Source: Nesterenkonia ebinurensis (GTDB lineage: Bacteria > Actinomycetota > Actinomycetes > Actinomycetales > Micrococcaceae). From it: DNA of 64,000 nt. The notes below the pieces were generated by a model. That model was not told the DNA's origin. It ran no database searches and saw nothing but the letters and a program-made list of their open reading frames with translations. Position 1 is the stretch's first letter. Each line of letters begins with the position of its first letter. The stretch lies in NCBI RefSeq assembly GCF_008711175.1, contig NZ_VWNF01000045.1, positions 186,001 to 250,000 of the forward strand. Reading direction: 5' to 3'. This document shows positions 55,430-64,000 of the stretch, in pieces. The translations under genes and the position numbers were made by a program.

Positions 55430-56689
55430 ATGACAGGAGAGCCATCGCTGCGTATTGTGATGCTCAGCCTGCACACCTCTCCGCTGGCCCAGGCCGGCAC
55501 CGGCGACGCCGGGGGGCTCAACGTCTACGTCAATGCGCTCTCCCACGCCCTGGCTGGGCGCAGCACCGCCACCGTAGACATCATCACCACCGATCTGGAC
55601 GGTCAGTACGAGAACGCCGCAGGCCCCTCCACACCCCCAGGTGATTGCATCCGCACCCTGCACCCGGGGCTGCGCATTCACGTGCTGAGAGTCTGGGACA
55701 GCTGCCAGCAGGACAAGTCCCGGCTCATCGAATGTCTGGACGACTTGGCCGACCGTGCCGCGGTCAGCCTGCGCAGGGCCGGGGCGGCGCCGGTGAACCT
55801 GGTGCACTCGCACTACTGGATCTCCGGGCTGGCCGGGCTCACCCTTGCCCGACAGACCGGTGCTCCTCTGGTGCACACCATGCACACCATCGGAGCGGTC
55901 AAGCAGGAGCGTGATCCCTCCGCAGTGGAGGACCCACGCAGGCACCCTGCGGAGGAGCGGATCGCGGCAGCTGCTGCCGCACTGACCGCCAATACCCGAC
56001 GAGAGGCCGCCGATCTGCAGCGCCATTTCGGAGTGGATGAGGAACGGATCGCCATGGTCCAGCCCGGCACCGACCTGAACACCTTCTACCCGCCCGCAGA
56101 GCAGGACCCCCGGCACATCCCGCCCGGTCAGCGGCCATTCCGGCTGACCTTCGCCGGCAGGCTGCAGCCGCATAAGGGACCCCATGTGGCCGTGGCCGCG
56201 GTGGGCGCACTACGACGGCTCAGCCCAGACCTGCCTGTCCAGCTGACGGTGGCCGGCCGGCAGTCGGGCCCGGATGCGGTGGATATCTCTGCCCTTGCGG
56301 AGGCCGAGGGAATTACGGACGTCGTCGAACTCAAGAAGCCGCTGCCGCATCCGGAGCTGGCTGAGCTGTTCCGCACCTCGGATGCGGTGCTGGTGCCCTC
56401 CTACAGTGAATCCTTCGGGCTGGTAGCCCTGGAGGCCAAGGCCTGCGGCACACCGGTGCTGGCTCATAATGTGGGCGGACTGGCCGAGCTGGTGGACCAC
56501 GGCACCACCGGGATGCTCATCAACTCTCTGGATCCGGCTGACTGGGCTGCCGCCCTGCTGCGGCTGGCCGGGGACTGGGAGAGGTGGAAGGCCTACAGCA
56601 CTGCCGCAGTGGAGCTGGCCCAGCGGTACTCCTGGCGGTCCACTGCCGCCCAGGCGATGGTCGCCTACCGGCGGGCTCAGTCCATGTAG
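55430..56689 (+). CDS. mshA: D-inositol-3-phosphate glycosyltransferase (mycothiol synthesis)
   Basis: A 419-residue GT4 glycosyltransferase that makes the first mycothiol intermediate from UDP-GlcNAc and inositol 3-phosphate. The N-terminal SLHTSPLAQAGTGDAGGLNVYV, the VHSHYWISGLAGL segment and the C-terminal nucleotide-sugar region FAGRLQPHKGP, then SYSESFGLVALEAKACGTPVL are those of MshA. ATG 55430 with GAGAGGAG is chosen; the frame extends 48 bases further into a repeat. It overlaps the convergent tesB gene by 13 bases. Confidence 0.93.
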   Translation: MTGEPSLRIVMLSLHTSPLAQAGTGDAGGLNVYVNALSHALAGRSTATVDIITTDLDGQYENAAGPSTPPGDCIRTLHPGLRIHVLRVWDSCQQDKSRLIECLDDLADRAAVSLRRAGAAPVNLVHSHYWISGLAGLTLARQTGAPLVHTMHTIGAVKQERDPSAVEDPRRHPAEERIAAAAAALTANTRREAADLQRHFGVDEERIAMVQPGTDLNTFYPPAEQDPRHIPPGQRPFRLTFAGRLQPHKGPHVAVAAVGALRRLSPDLPVQLTVAGRQSGPDAVDISALAEAEGITDVVELKKPLPHPELAELFRTSDAVLVPSYSESFGLVALEAKACGTPVLAHNVGGLAELVDHGTTGMLINSLDPADWAAALLRLAGDWERWKAYSTAAVELAQRYSWRSTAAQAMVAYRRAQSM

Positions 56690-57687
56690 CGGGAGCGCCA
56701 GGCAGTCTTGTACTTCTGATTGAGCTGCCTCTGCGCCCTTCCGGCATTGATTGCCCGCTTCTGCACGGTCTCCTGCAGCAACGGTTTGACCCCCTGCGGC
56801 GGGCGAATCATGCCCTCCTGGGCGGTGGAGGCCACCAACTGCCCGGACCGGGTGTAGATGGCCCCGTGGCTGAACCCCCGTGAGCTCTGTGCGGCTGGGG
56901 AGTCCTTGACGTAGAGCAGCCACTCATCGGCACGGGCGTGCCGATGCCACCACATGGCGTGGTCCAAAGAGGCCACCTTCAGTCCCGGCTTTGCCCAGTA
57001 GAAGCCGTGCTGGCGCAGCACCGGCTCCAGCAGTGTGTAGTCCGAGGCGTAGAGCAGTGCGGCTCGGTGAATATTGGGATCATCGGGCAGCGGGGTCCGG
57101 GTCTTCAGCCAGACTGCGGAAGTGGGCCGATGGTCCCGATCGGCCTCCAGGTAGATGGGCCGGTCGATATGCCGGATCTCAAAGGGACGCCCGCGCGCCC
57201 ACTCCTGCATCACCGGATGTTTGACATGGCCCACCAGCTCCTCCGGGGCAGGCAGCTCCTCGGGATCGGGGATGCCCAGCGGCATAGGAGCCTGATGCTC
57301 CGGGCCGGCGGCGGGCTTCTGGAAGCTGGTGATCATCGACAGGATCGGTTTGCCGTCCTGGATGGCGTGCGATCGCCGGGCGGAGAAGGAGCCGCCGTCG
57401 CGCAGCCGCTCCACACTGACCTCGATCGGTTTGGTGGCATCGCCTGGCCGCAGGAAGTAGCCGTGCACCGAGTGCACCGCCCGCTCAGGGTCCACAGTGC
57501 GCATCGCTGCGGTGACCGCCTGGGCCAGCACCTGGCCGCCGAAGACCCGCCAGAACGCCTGCTCGAACACCGGGGCCAGGAACCGGTCCTCCCCGCCGTC
57601 ACCGGGCAGGGCCTCCAGATCCAGCATGCCCACCAGCTGGCTGACCGCTTCCTCAGGGGTAGGGACTCGGTACTCGCGCTCGGCCAC
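56677..57687 (-). CDS. tesB: Acyl-CoA thioesterase II
   Basis: A 336-residue double-hotdog thioesterase that hydrolyses acyl-CoA. The first hotdog has FGGQVLAQAVTAAMRTV and GYFLRPGDATKPI; the second ends with LASLDHAMWWH (catalytic Asp) and SRGFSHGAIYTRSGQLVAST. A GTG at 57687 is preferred because AAGGAG stands six bases ahead; an ATG at 57717 gives ten more residues. A basic C-terminal tail of about 35 residues extends beyond the usual end. Confidence 0.9.
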   Translation of the reverse strand: MAEREYRVPTPEEAVSQLVGMLDLEALPGDGGEDRFLAPVFEQAFWRVFGGQVLAQAVTAAMRTVDPERAVHSVHGYFLRPGDATKPIEVSVERLRDGGSFSARRSHAIQDGKPILSMITSFQKPAAGPEHQAPMPLGIPDPEELPAPEELVGHVKHPVMQEWARGRPFEIRHIDRPIYLEADRDHRPTSAVWLKTRTPLPDDPNIHRAALLYASDYTLLEPVLRQHGFYWAKPGLKVASLDHAMWWHRHARADEWLLYVKDSPAAQSSRGFSHGAIYTRSGQLVASTAQEGMIRPPQGVKPLLQETVQKRAINAGRAQRQLNQKYKTAWRSRYMD

Positions 57688-57734
57688 GTCCAGCTCCTTC
57701 AGTCTCGGGCGGTGCATGAAACAATATCCATCCT

Positions 57735-58439
57735 ATGACCCAGTATCTGCACTTCGCCGAAGCCGCCGCACTTCAGGATCTCAGCACGTACATCAAACGT
57801 GGGCGCCGCATCAATGAGCATGGCATCCGGCTCCAGGCGGCCGGCACCGTACTGGCGGCCTGGCTGCCGGTAATGACGCCCTCCACGCTGACCTCGCGTA
57901 TCCCTGCCGTGCTGGGACTGCGCACCATGGCACTGGCCGAGCCCTCCACTGCCGATGTCACCGTAGAGCTGGGCTCGATCAGTGAGCGGCTGGCCCGGAT
58001 GAACCCGGTGGAAGTGCAGCTTGCCCTGCCGCCCAGCCGGATCAATGTGCCCTGGGCCGCGGTGACTCCTCCGCGCTCGGGCTGGGAGCCGGTGGGCACA
58101 GTACCTGATGCGCAGCTGCGTGCTGCGGCTGAGGCTGGGATCGCTGAGGTGGCTGAGACGGTGCCGCAGGCCGCCGGGGCCCATGTGGTGGAGCAGGTTC
58201 GAGAACGCATCTGGGCACGGCCGCTGGAGCACAGTATCCCGGCCGGAGCTGCCTTCGGGGCCCTCTCCCTGGGGTTCATCACAGATCACGACGACGACCG
58301 GCTGAACCAAGCGAAGACCGGAACTCGCCCCGAGCCTTCCCAGCCGACTGATGGGCGCGCCGGCACCGCAGTGCACCGCCACGGCAGATGGCTGCGGCTG
58401 ACCTCCGCAGGCGGTTTCATCCTTACCCGCACCGCGTAG
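57735..58439 (+). CDS. Conserved hypothetical protein upstream of ettA
   Basis: A 234-residue soluble protein with no motif I recognise. The first half is mixed alpha/beta (YIKRGRRINEHGIRLQAAGTVLAAW, then GLRTMALAEPS), the middle holds PPRSGWEPVG and an Ala-rich helical stretch (AQLRAAAEAGIAEVAETVPQ), and the end (HRHGRWLRLTSAGGFILTRT) resembles a short beta sheet. Similar genes accompany ettA in related actinobacteria, so a link to translation is possible but unproven. No ribosome site is seen before the ATG; CAATAT seven bases upstream may be a -10 box. Confidence 0.7.
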   Translation: MTQYLHFAEAAALQDLSTYIKRGRRINEHGIRLQAAGTVLAAWLPVMTPSTLTSRIPAVLGLRTMALAEPSTADVTVELGSISERLARMNPVEVQLALPPSRINVPWAAVTPPRSGWEPVGTVPDAQLRAAAEAGIAEVAETVPQAAGAHVVEQVRERIWARPLEHSIPAGAAFGALSLGFITDHDDDRLNQAKTGTRPEPSQPTDGRAGTAVHRHGRWLRLTSAGGFILTRTA

Positions 58440-58465
58440 CGACCAGCCGGAAGTGCTGAGTCGGC

Positions 58466-58471
58466 TAGGCT
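58466..58471 (+). promoter_or_regulatory. -10 box TAGGCT of ettA (predicted leaderless)
   Basis: TAGGCT ends nine bases before the ettA ATG, with no ribosome site between; the same hexamer lies before lipB. Confidence 0.45.
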
Positions 58472-58480
58472 GGTGACACT

Positions 58481-60159
<1,679 letters not shown>

Positions 60160-60163
<4 letters not shown>

Positions 60164-60654
60164 GCAGCCTGGCGTTCTAGGTCCGGCTCGCCCTCCCAGC
60201 GGGGATCGGCAGGCTGGTCCTGAACCGGCAGACCGGTGATCTCACCGGTCTCGGTGTCCACCTGTTCAGTCTCAGTTTGCCTGGTCTGAGGTTCTCGGTT
60301 GACCTTGGCAAAGCTGCTGCGGCCGTATTTGAGGTCGTGGCCCACGGTCTGGGCGTTGATCTCCACCTCGGTGCCAGTGCCACCCTCCTTGCCCTCCCAG
60401 GTGCGGATCTTGGGCCGGCCGACCACCACCACGGGATCGCCTTTGCTGATGGACTCGGCCACGTTATTGGCAAAGTTTCCGAAGGCGGCCACGGAGTACC
60501 AGTTGGTCTCCCCGGAGGCCCAGTCCCCGGTGGTGCTGTTACGCCAGCGCGGAGTGGAGGCCACCCGGAAGGTAGCCACCTCGGTTCCATTATTTGTCAT
60601 CCGGACCTCGGGCTTGTTCCCGGCGTAGCCGCGTACGGTGATGGACTCAGACAT
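60160..60654 (-). CDS. ssb: Single-stranded DNA-binding protein lacking the acidic C-tip
   Basis: A 164-residue OB-fold SSB: SITVRGYAGNKPEVRMTNNG, FRVASTPRWRNSTTGDW, then NWYSVAAFGNFANNVAESI and KGDPVVVVGRPKIRTWEGKEG. The C-terminus ends in PRWEGEPDLERQAA and lacks the DDDIPF-like tip through which the main SSB recruits repair and replication proteins. It is therefore probably an accessory SSB paralogue (SsbB-like); the main copy, normally beside rpsF and rpsR, would lie elsewhere. AAGGAGG precedes the ATG. Confidence 0.92.
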
Positions 60655-60783
60655 CGCTGAGACCTCCTTGCTTCACGGCCTGCTGACGGGGGGGAGCCGG
60701 TGGCGGGCCGTGAGTATGCGCCATCGGCTCACAATCCTGAGTCTGCAGGGCGCGCTGCATGGTTAAGGCAGAAAAATGCCTGC

Positions 60784-60838
60784 CTGTGGAGAACCCGGCG
60801 TGTCCGTGGCCAGCAGGACTCGACTGGGGAAAACTCTG
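60784..60838. repeat. 55-bp dispersed repeat, copy 2
   Basis: Partner of 22417-22471, same length and orientation in the window, 40 of 55 identical, with both ends conserved. It lies between ssb and the acyltransferase gene. The rest of the 197-base gap (60655-60851) shows only a small hairpin, GGCA-GAAAAA-TGCC. Confidence 0.6.
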
Positions 60839-60851
60839 GCACACACTCTGG

Positions 60852-61853
60852 CTAGCGCAGCCTGGCGGCCACTCGCCGGTGCCCGGGCAACACATACAGG
60901 AACGGTGTCCAGGGGCGCAGCGCCACCAGTAGCACGGTAAGCACCAGAGCGGCTGTGGTCATCAGCAGCACCCGAGGCCCGTCGGCCAGCTGTAGGTGAG
61001 TGAACACCTGGTCGCGCAGCAGAATAATAATCGGGAAGTGCGCCACATAGACCACAATCGAACTGCGCCCGCACCATTCCACACACCGCACCAGCATCCC
61101 GCGTGGCAGGCGGGGCGCCAGCCATAGGAGCACAGCAATGCCGAGCACAGAGATCCCTGCCGCAGCCGGAGTGCCGATGCGCAGGCTGCGGTCATCCACG
61201 CCCATATTGGCCAGCCAGACAGCCACTAGCAGCAGAGGTACGACCACTCCCCAAGGGACTCTCACCCACCGAATCACCATATGTGCCGCCCAGGCACCTA
61301 AGAAGAAGAACGCCCCGTACCAGAAGGTAGAGCCGCTCAGCCCGCCATGCACCACATCAGTGCTGACGTAGGTGCCGATCATCGCCAGAAAGACCGCCAG
61401 GTACCCCCAGCTGTGCCCGGAGGGGAAACGCCGGGCCAGGGGCTTGAAAACCATGGCGGCCGCATAGCAGAGCAGCAGGCTCATCAGGAACCACAGGTAG
61501 TCGCCGGTGGCCAGGTAGTCCAGCAGGTCATCGGGGACTCCGATCCCGCTGCGGATGAAGAACCCGTAGAGGAACATCCACACCAGCAGCGGCCAGGCGA
61601 TGGCAGCCATCTTGCCCCATATGTAGACCGGCAGCGGTTTGGCCAGGGAACGGTGCAGCAGCATCCCGGACATGAACATCAGCAGCGGCATCCGGAAAGG
61701 CGTCAGGTGCCGGTTGACATCGGTCCACCAGTCCACACTGGCCCCGGCGATATGGCTGGTGTTGGCGTGCAGCACCACCACCAGCAGCACCGCGATGCCG
61801 CGCAGGAAGTCCATCCACTGCATGCGTGGGACTTGAGATTTCACGATGGACAA
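60852..61853 (-). CDS. Acyltransferase 3 family membrane protein
   Basis: A 333-residue protein with about ten hydrophobic segments. The N-terminal QWMDFLRGIAVLLVVVLHAN with its Arg and His is the catalytic-side signature of membrane acyltransferases that O-acetylate cell-surface sugars; RHLTPFRMPLLMFMSGMLL and VYVAHFPIIILL are also typical. The TTG start at 61853 has GGAG five bases ahead; TAGTCT overlaps the stop of the gene upstream, so a GTG at 61844 on a leaderless mRNA is also possible. The neighbouring DUF2079 and MptB-like genes suggest a role in surface glycan modification. Confidence 0.87.
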   Translation of the reverse strand: MSIVKSQVPRMQWMDFLRGIAVLLVVVLHANTSHIAGASVDWWTDVNRHLTPFRMPLLMFMSGMLLHRSLAKPLPVYIWGKMAAIAWPLLVWMFLYGFFIRSGIGVPDDLLDYLATGDYLWFLMSLLLCYAAAMVFKPLARRFPSGHSWGYLAVFLAMIGTYVSTDVVHGGLSGSTFWYGAFFFLGAWAAHMVIRWVRVPWGVVVPLLLVAVWLANMGVDDRSLRIGTPAAAGISVLGIAVLLWLAPRLPRGMLVRCVEWCGRSSIVVYVAHFPIIILLRDQVFTHLQLADGPRVLLMTTAALVLTVLLVALRPWTPFLYVLPGHRRVAARLR

Positions 61854-61855
61854 GA

Positions 61856-63331
61856 CTACTCCAGGTACTCAGTGCAGACCGGGTGATTGGGGATGTCACG
61901 GTGCATCACCCAAAGCCCGGCGTCGTCGGCGGTGAGGGTCTCGAAGCCCAGGCGCTCTGCTCGGGCGAAGGCCTCATCTGGGGTCAGCGGCTCGCTGCCG
62001 CCCAGCTCATCCTCAGTGGCGTCGATGATCAGCCAATTGACCCGGTCCTCGTCCAGGGTGCCGGCCAGCCCGGTGTAGCTGCGCTGAGTCAGGTGCGGTG
62101 CTGCGGTGTCAGCGGCCTCCACGCAGGCACCATCGGGAATCAGGTCCACCGCCCGCTGGTGAGCCTCGGCTCGCTCATCGGCCTGCCAGTTCTGCCCGGT
62201 GTAGGTCCAGTGCAGCGGGAAGATCTGCTGCTCCCGCTCAGTGGTGAAGTGCAGTACGGCCCCGCCTGCCAGGCTGAGCACAATAAGTCCCGCCGGCAAG
62301 ACAGTCGCTGGACGGTACTCTCCCCTGCCCTTGCCTCGCCAGCGGCGGATCCGTCGCAGGGTGTCGAAGGCCGCCAACAGCAAGATCACGGCAATGATCG
62401 CATCGTAGTGATACACCAATCCCCAGACGGTCAGCCGGTCATTGAACAGCCGGGAGAGCAGCAGCGGAGCGGCAATCAGCGCATAGGGCGAGAGCAGCGG
62501 CAGCAGCCACAACGGAACCAGATGTGCGGTCAGCAGCGCGATCTTCAACGGGTGGTCCACCAGGATCGGCAGCGCGTTCCACGGCTGGGTGAGTAGAAAC
62601 ACCGCGGCAGCCCCGGCACTGGGCCCCAACGCGGTGTAGTCCCAGTAGGAGAACTCACCGTCCAGAGCGAAGTAGGGCACGACGACGCCCACCACCAGCC
62701 AGAAGCCCACCGCGCCGATGACTGCCAGCACGGCAGCCTGCACCCAGTGCCGCTTGATCGCCAGCACTGCCGCGACGGCCACCAGAACGGCTCCCATATC
62801 CTCCCTGACCAGGAGCAGGACGGAAGCCAGGATGACTGCTGTCCAGGGGCGGCGTCGTTCGATGGCCCAGATCACCCAGCCGATCAGGGGGACTCCGAAG
62901 GCAATCTCGTGGAAGTCCCAGTTGATGAAGGCTTGGAAGGGCCACCACAGCAGCATGGCGGTTGTCGCCAGCAGAGCGACGCGGTGGCTGAACCACTCGC
63001 GGACCACCAGGTAGGCCGGCAGCGCAGCGGAGACCAGCAGGACGATCAGTGCCAGGTTGATCATCCGGGGGTCGTCCCAGATCCAGTACAGCGGGGCCAG
63101 TACGGCGATGATCGGGTGGAAATGATCGCCCAGAAGGTGGAAGTCCTCGCCCTTGATAGGCACAATCGGTGCGTTGAACCGGGAGTACTGCCGGATCGCC
63201 TGGTCAAAGATGCCCAGATCGTAGCCGCGGGCCTCAAAATTGCCGAACCGCAGCAGCGAATGTGCCAGATAGAGCCCGGCGGCCGCAGCCATCACCGTGG
63301 CCAGGGTGAGCCAGTGCTTGAGCGGGATCAT
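61856..63331 (-). CDS. DUF2079 family polytopic membrane protein
   Basis: A 491-residue protein with about nine to ten membrane segments and the DUF2079 signature FEARGYDLGIFDQAIRQYSR followed by GEDFHLLGDHFHPIIAVLAPLYWI near residue 60. The layout resembles GT-C glycosyltransferases: a loop of charged and His residues after the first segment, and a soluble C-terminal part of about 100 residues. Catalytic activity is unproven. Its ATG overlaps the stop of the MptB-like gene by four bases, so it probably works in the same lipoglycan pathway. Confidence 0.85.
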   Translation of the reverse strand: MIPLKHWLTLATVMAAAAGLYLAHSLLRFGNFEARGYDLGIFDQAIRQYSRFNAPIVPIKGEDFHLLGDHFHPIIAVLAPLYWIWDDPRMINLALIVLLVSAALPAYLVVREWFSHRVALLATTAMLLWWPFQAFINWDFHEIAFGVPLIGWVIWAIERRRPWTAVILASVLLLVREDMGAVLVAVAAVLAIKRHWVQAAVLAVIGAVGFWLVVGVVVPYFALDGEFSYWDYTALGPSAGAAAVFLLTQPWNALPILVDHPLKIALLTAHLVPLWLLPLLSPYALIAAPLLLSRLFNDRLTVWGLVYHYDAIIAVILLLAAFDTLRRIRRWRGKGRGEYRPATVLPAGLIVLSLAGGAVLHFTTEREQQIFPLHWTYTGQNWQADERAEAHQRAVDLIPDGACVEAADTAAPHLTQRSYTGLAGTLDEDRVNWLIIDATEDELGGSEPLTPDEAFARAERLGFETLTADDAGLWVMHRDIPNHPVCTEYLE

Positions 63332-64000
63332 GACTCGGCGTCCTCAGTCCGGCGCGGTCGGTCGAACCAGCCGCGCCGCCAGACCCAGTGCACGCTGGGA
63401 AGCAGGGCAATAAGCACCATGCTGATCACCGAGGTGGTCAGGCTCAGCTGGAGCATCTGCTCATCCAGGTCCAGGAACGCCCAGACGCTCAGCTGGTCCT
63501 GAGCGCCGTAGCAGATGAAGAAGCCCACGGTGAAGATGACCCATCTGGTCTGCCAGTCGTTGCGAATGCCGATCACCGCGAACAGCGGCAGCAGCCAGAG
63601 CAGGTACCAGGGGTGGATGATCGGAGAGAGCACCACCAGGGCGGTGAAGGCCCAGGTCATCCGGTGCATCAGGTGCTTGTCCTCACCGATGAACATCAGT
63701 GCCAGCACAATCACCACGCTCAGCGCACGGCCGGTGACCCGGATGGTGTCCAGGGTCCAGGAGGCGTCCTGGCCGAAGGCGTGCAGGGTGTTGGTCAGCG
63801 CGTCATTGAGGATGCCCATCGGGGACCAGAAGCTGGCTCCGGTGTCTCCGGTGCCGGCCAGCACCATCACCCAGCGCAGCCCGTAGCCGTTGATCCATCC
63901 CACCGTCAGCAGAACGGCTGCTGCGATGCCGGCGGTCGCTGCCCAGCAGATGAACCGCCAGACCCAGGCATGCAGCTGCGGATACCGCTGGTAGAGGTGG
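63328..64000 (-). CDS. mptB: Polyprenol-phosphomannose alpha-1,6-mannosyltransferase-like protein (MptB type), partial
   Basis: The C-terminal 223 residues of a polytopic membrane protein; the frame runs off the right edge of the window, so the start is missing. Several membrane segments are visible, with the external-loop motif SPIIHPWYLLWLLPLFAVIG typical of MptA/MptB GT-C mannosyltransferases, which extend the mannan core of lipomannan. The internal GTG at 63903 is not the start, because HLYQRYPQLHAWVWRFICWA lies in frame before it. It overlaps the DUF2079 gene by four bases. Confidence 0.8.
   Translation of the reverse strand, partial: HLYQRYPQLHAWVWRFICWAATAGIAAAVLLTVGWINGYGLRWVMVLAGTGDTGASFWSPMGILNDALTNTLHAFGQDASWTLDTIRVTGRALSVVIVLALMFIGEDKHLMHRMTWAFTALVVLSPIIHPWYLLWLLPLFAVIGIRNDWQTRWVIFTVGFFICYGAQDQLSVWAFLDLDEQMLQLSLTTSVISMVLIALLPSVHWVWRRGWFDRPRRTEDAES

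Overview
The window is chromosomal DNA from a high-GC actinobacterium, most likely a member of the Micrococcales close to Micrococcaceae such as Nesterenkonia. This rests on the mycothiol enzyme MshA, a CDP-alcohol (phosphatidylinositol-phosphate type) phosphatidyltransferase, an MptB-type polyprenol-phosphomannose mannosyltransferase, a group II truncated globin, two DUF222/HNH (13E12-type) genes, actinobacterial conserved families (DUF4191, DUF4192, DUF7455-like, PAC2), a long Lys/Ala-rich N-terminus on the primary sigma factor, and TANNNT -10 boxes placed directly before start codons. The genus is an inference. Most of the window is core genome. There is no prophage, insertion sequence or CRISPR array.

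Layout. 1-10 kb: a DUF222/HNH gene at the left edge, then a divergent maltose/maltodextrin locus. On the minus strand lie an alpha-glucosidase and a LacI-type regulator; on the plus strand lie a binding protein, MalF- and MalG-type permeases and a second GH13 enzyme. Two LacI-type operators sit in the divergent promoter region. No ABC ATPase is present. 10-14 kb: an alcohol/aldehyde oxidation locus with a deletion-scarred adhP pseudogene, a GAF-type regulator, an aldehyde dehydrogenase and a DUF779 protein. 14-17 kb: an ABC transporter pair translationally coupled to heme O synthase. 17-23.5 kb: topoisomerase subunit B (ParE type), a small Cys protein, primary sigma factor, DUF4192 and PAC2 proteins. 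23.5-32 kb: pepA, lpdA, sucB, lipB, lipA and a DUF4191 gene (lipoate-dependent 2-oxoacid dehydrogenase chemistry), with a reduced protein-kinase-like gene opposite sucB. 32-37 kb: rpsD, alaS, ruvX and an orphan AbiEi-like gene. 37-46 kb (minus): yebC, ruvC, ruvA, ruvB, yajC, secD, secF, rel (recombination, protein export, stringent response). 46-50 kb: an M3 peptidase and a second DUF222/HNH gene, on the opposite strand from their surroundings. 50-54.6 kb (minus): rpiB, nei2, thrS, a HIT protein and pgsA. 54.6-60.7 kb: globin, tRNA-Arg(TCT), mshA, tesB, a conserved hypothetical gene, ettA and ssb. 60.8-64 kb (minus): membrane proteins for envelope glycan work, ending in a partial mptB.

The most notable non-coding signals are a family of intergenic two-hairpin repeats near 19.6, 31.2 and 55.4 kb, a second 55-bp repeat pair near 22.4 and 60.8 kb, a run of genes whose -10 box lies 6-9 bases before the start codon (predicted leaderless mRNAs), and a 22-bp direct repeat bracketing one of the hairpin elements. 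I found no clear multi-gene system of an undescribed kind. The best candidates for follow-up are the hairpin repeat family, the degenerate kinase, the orphan AbiEi-like gene and the HNH/peptidase block placed where conserved lipid and vitamin B6 genes usually lie.
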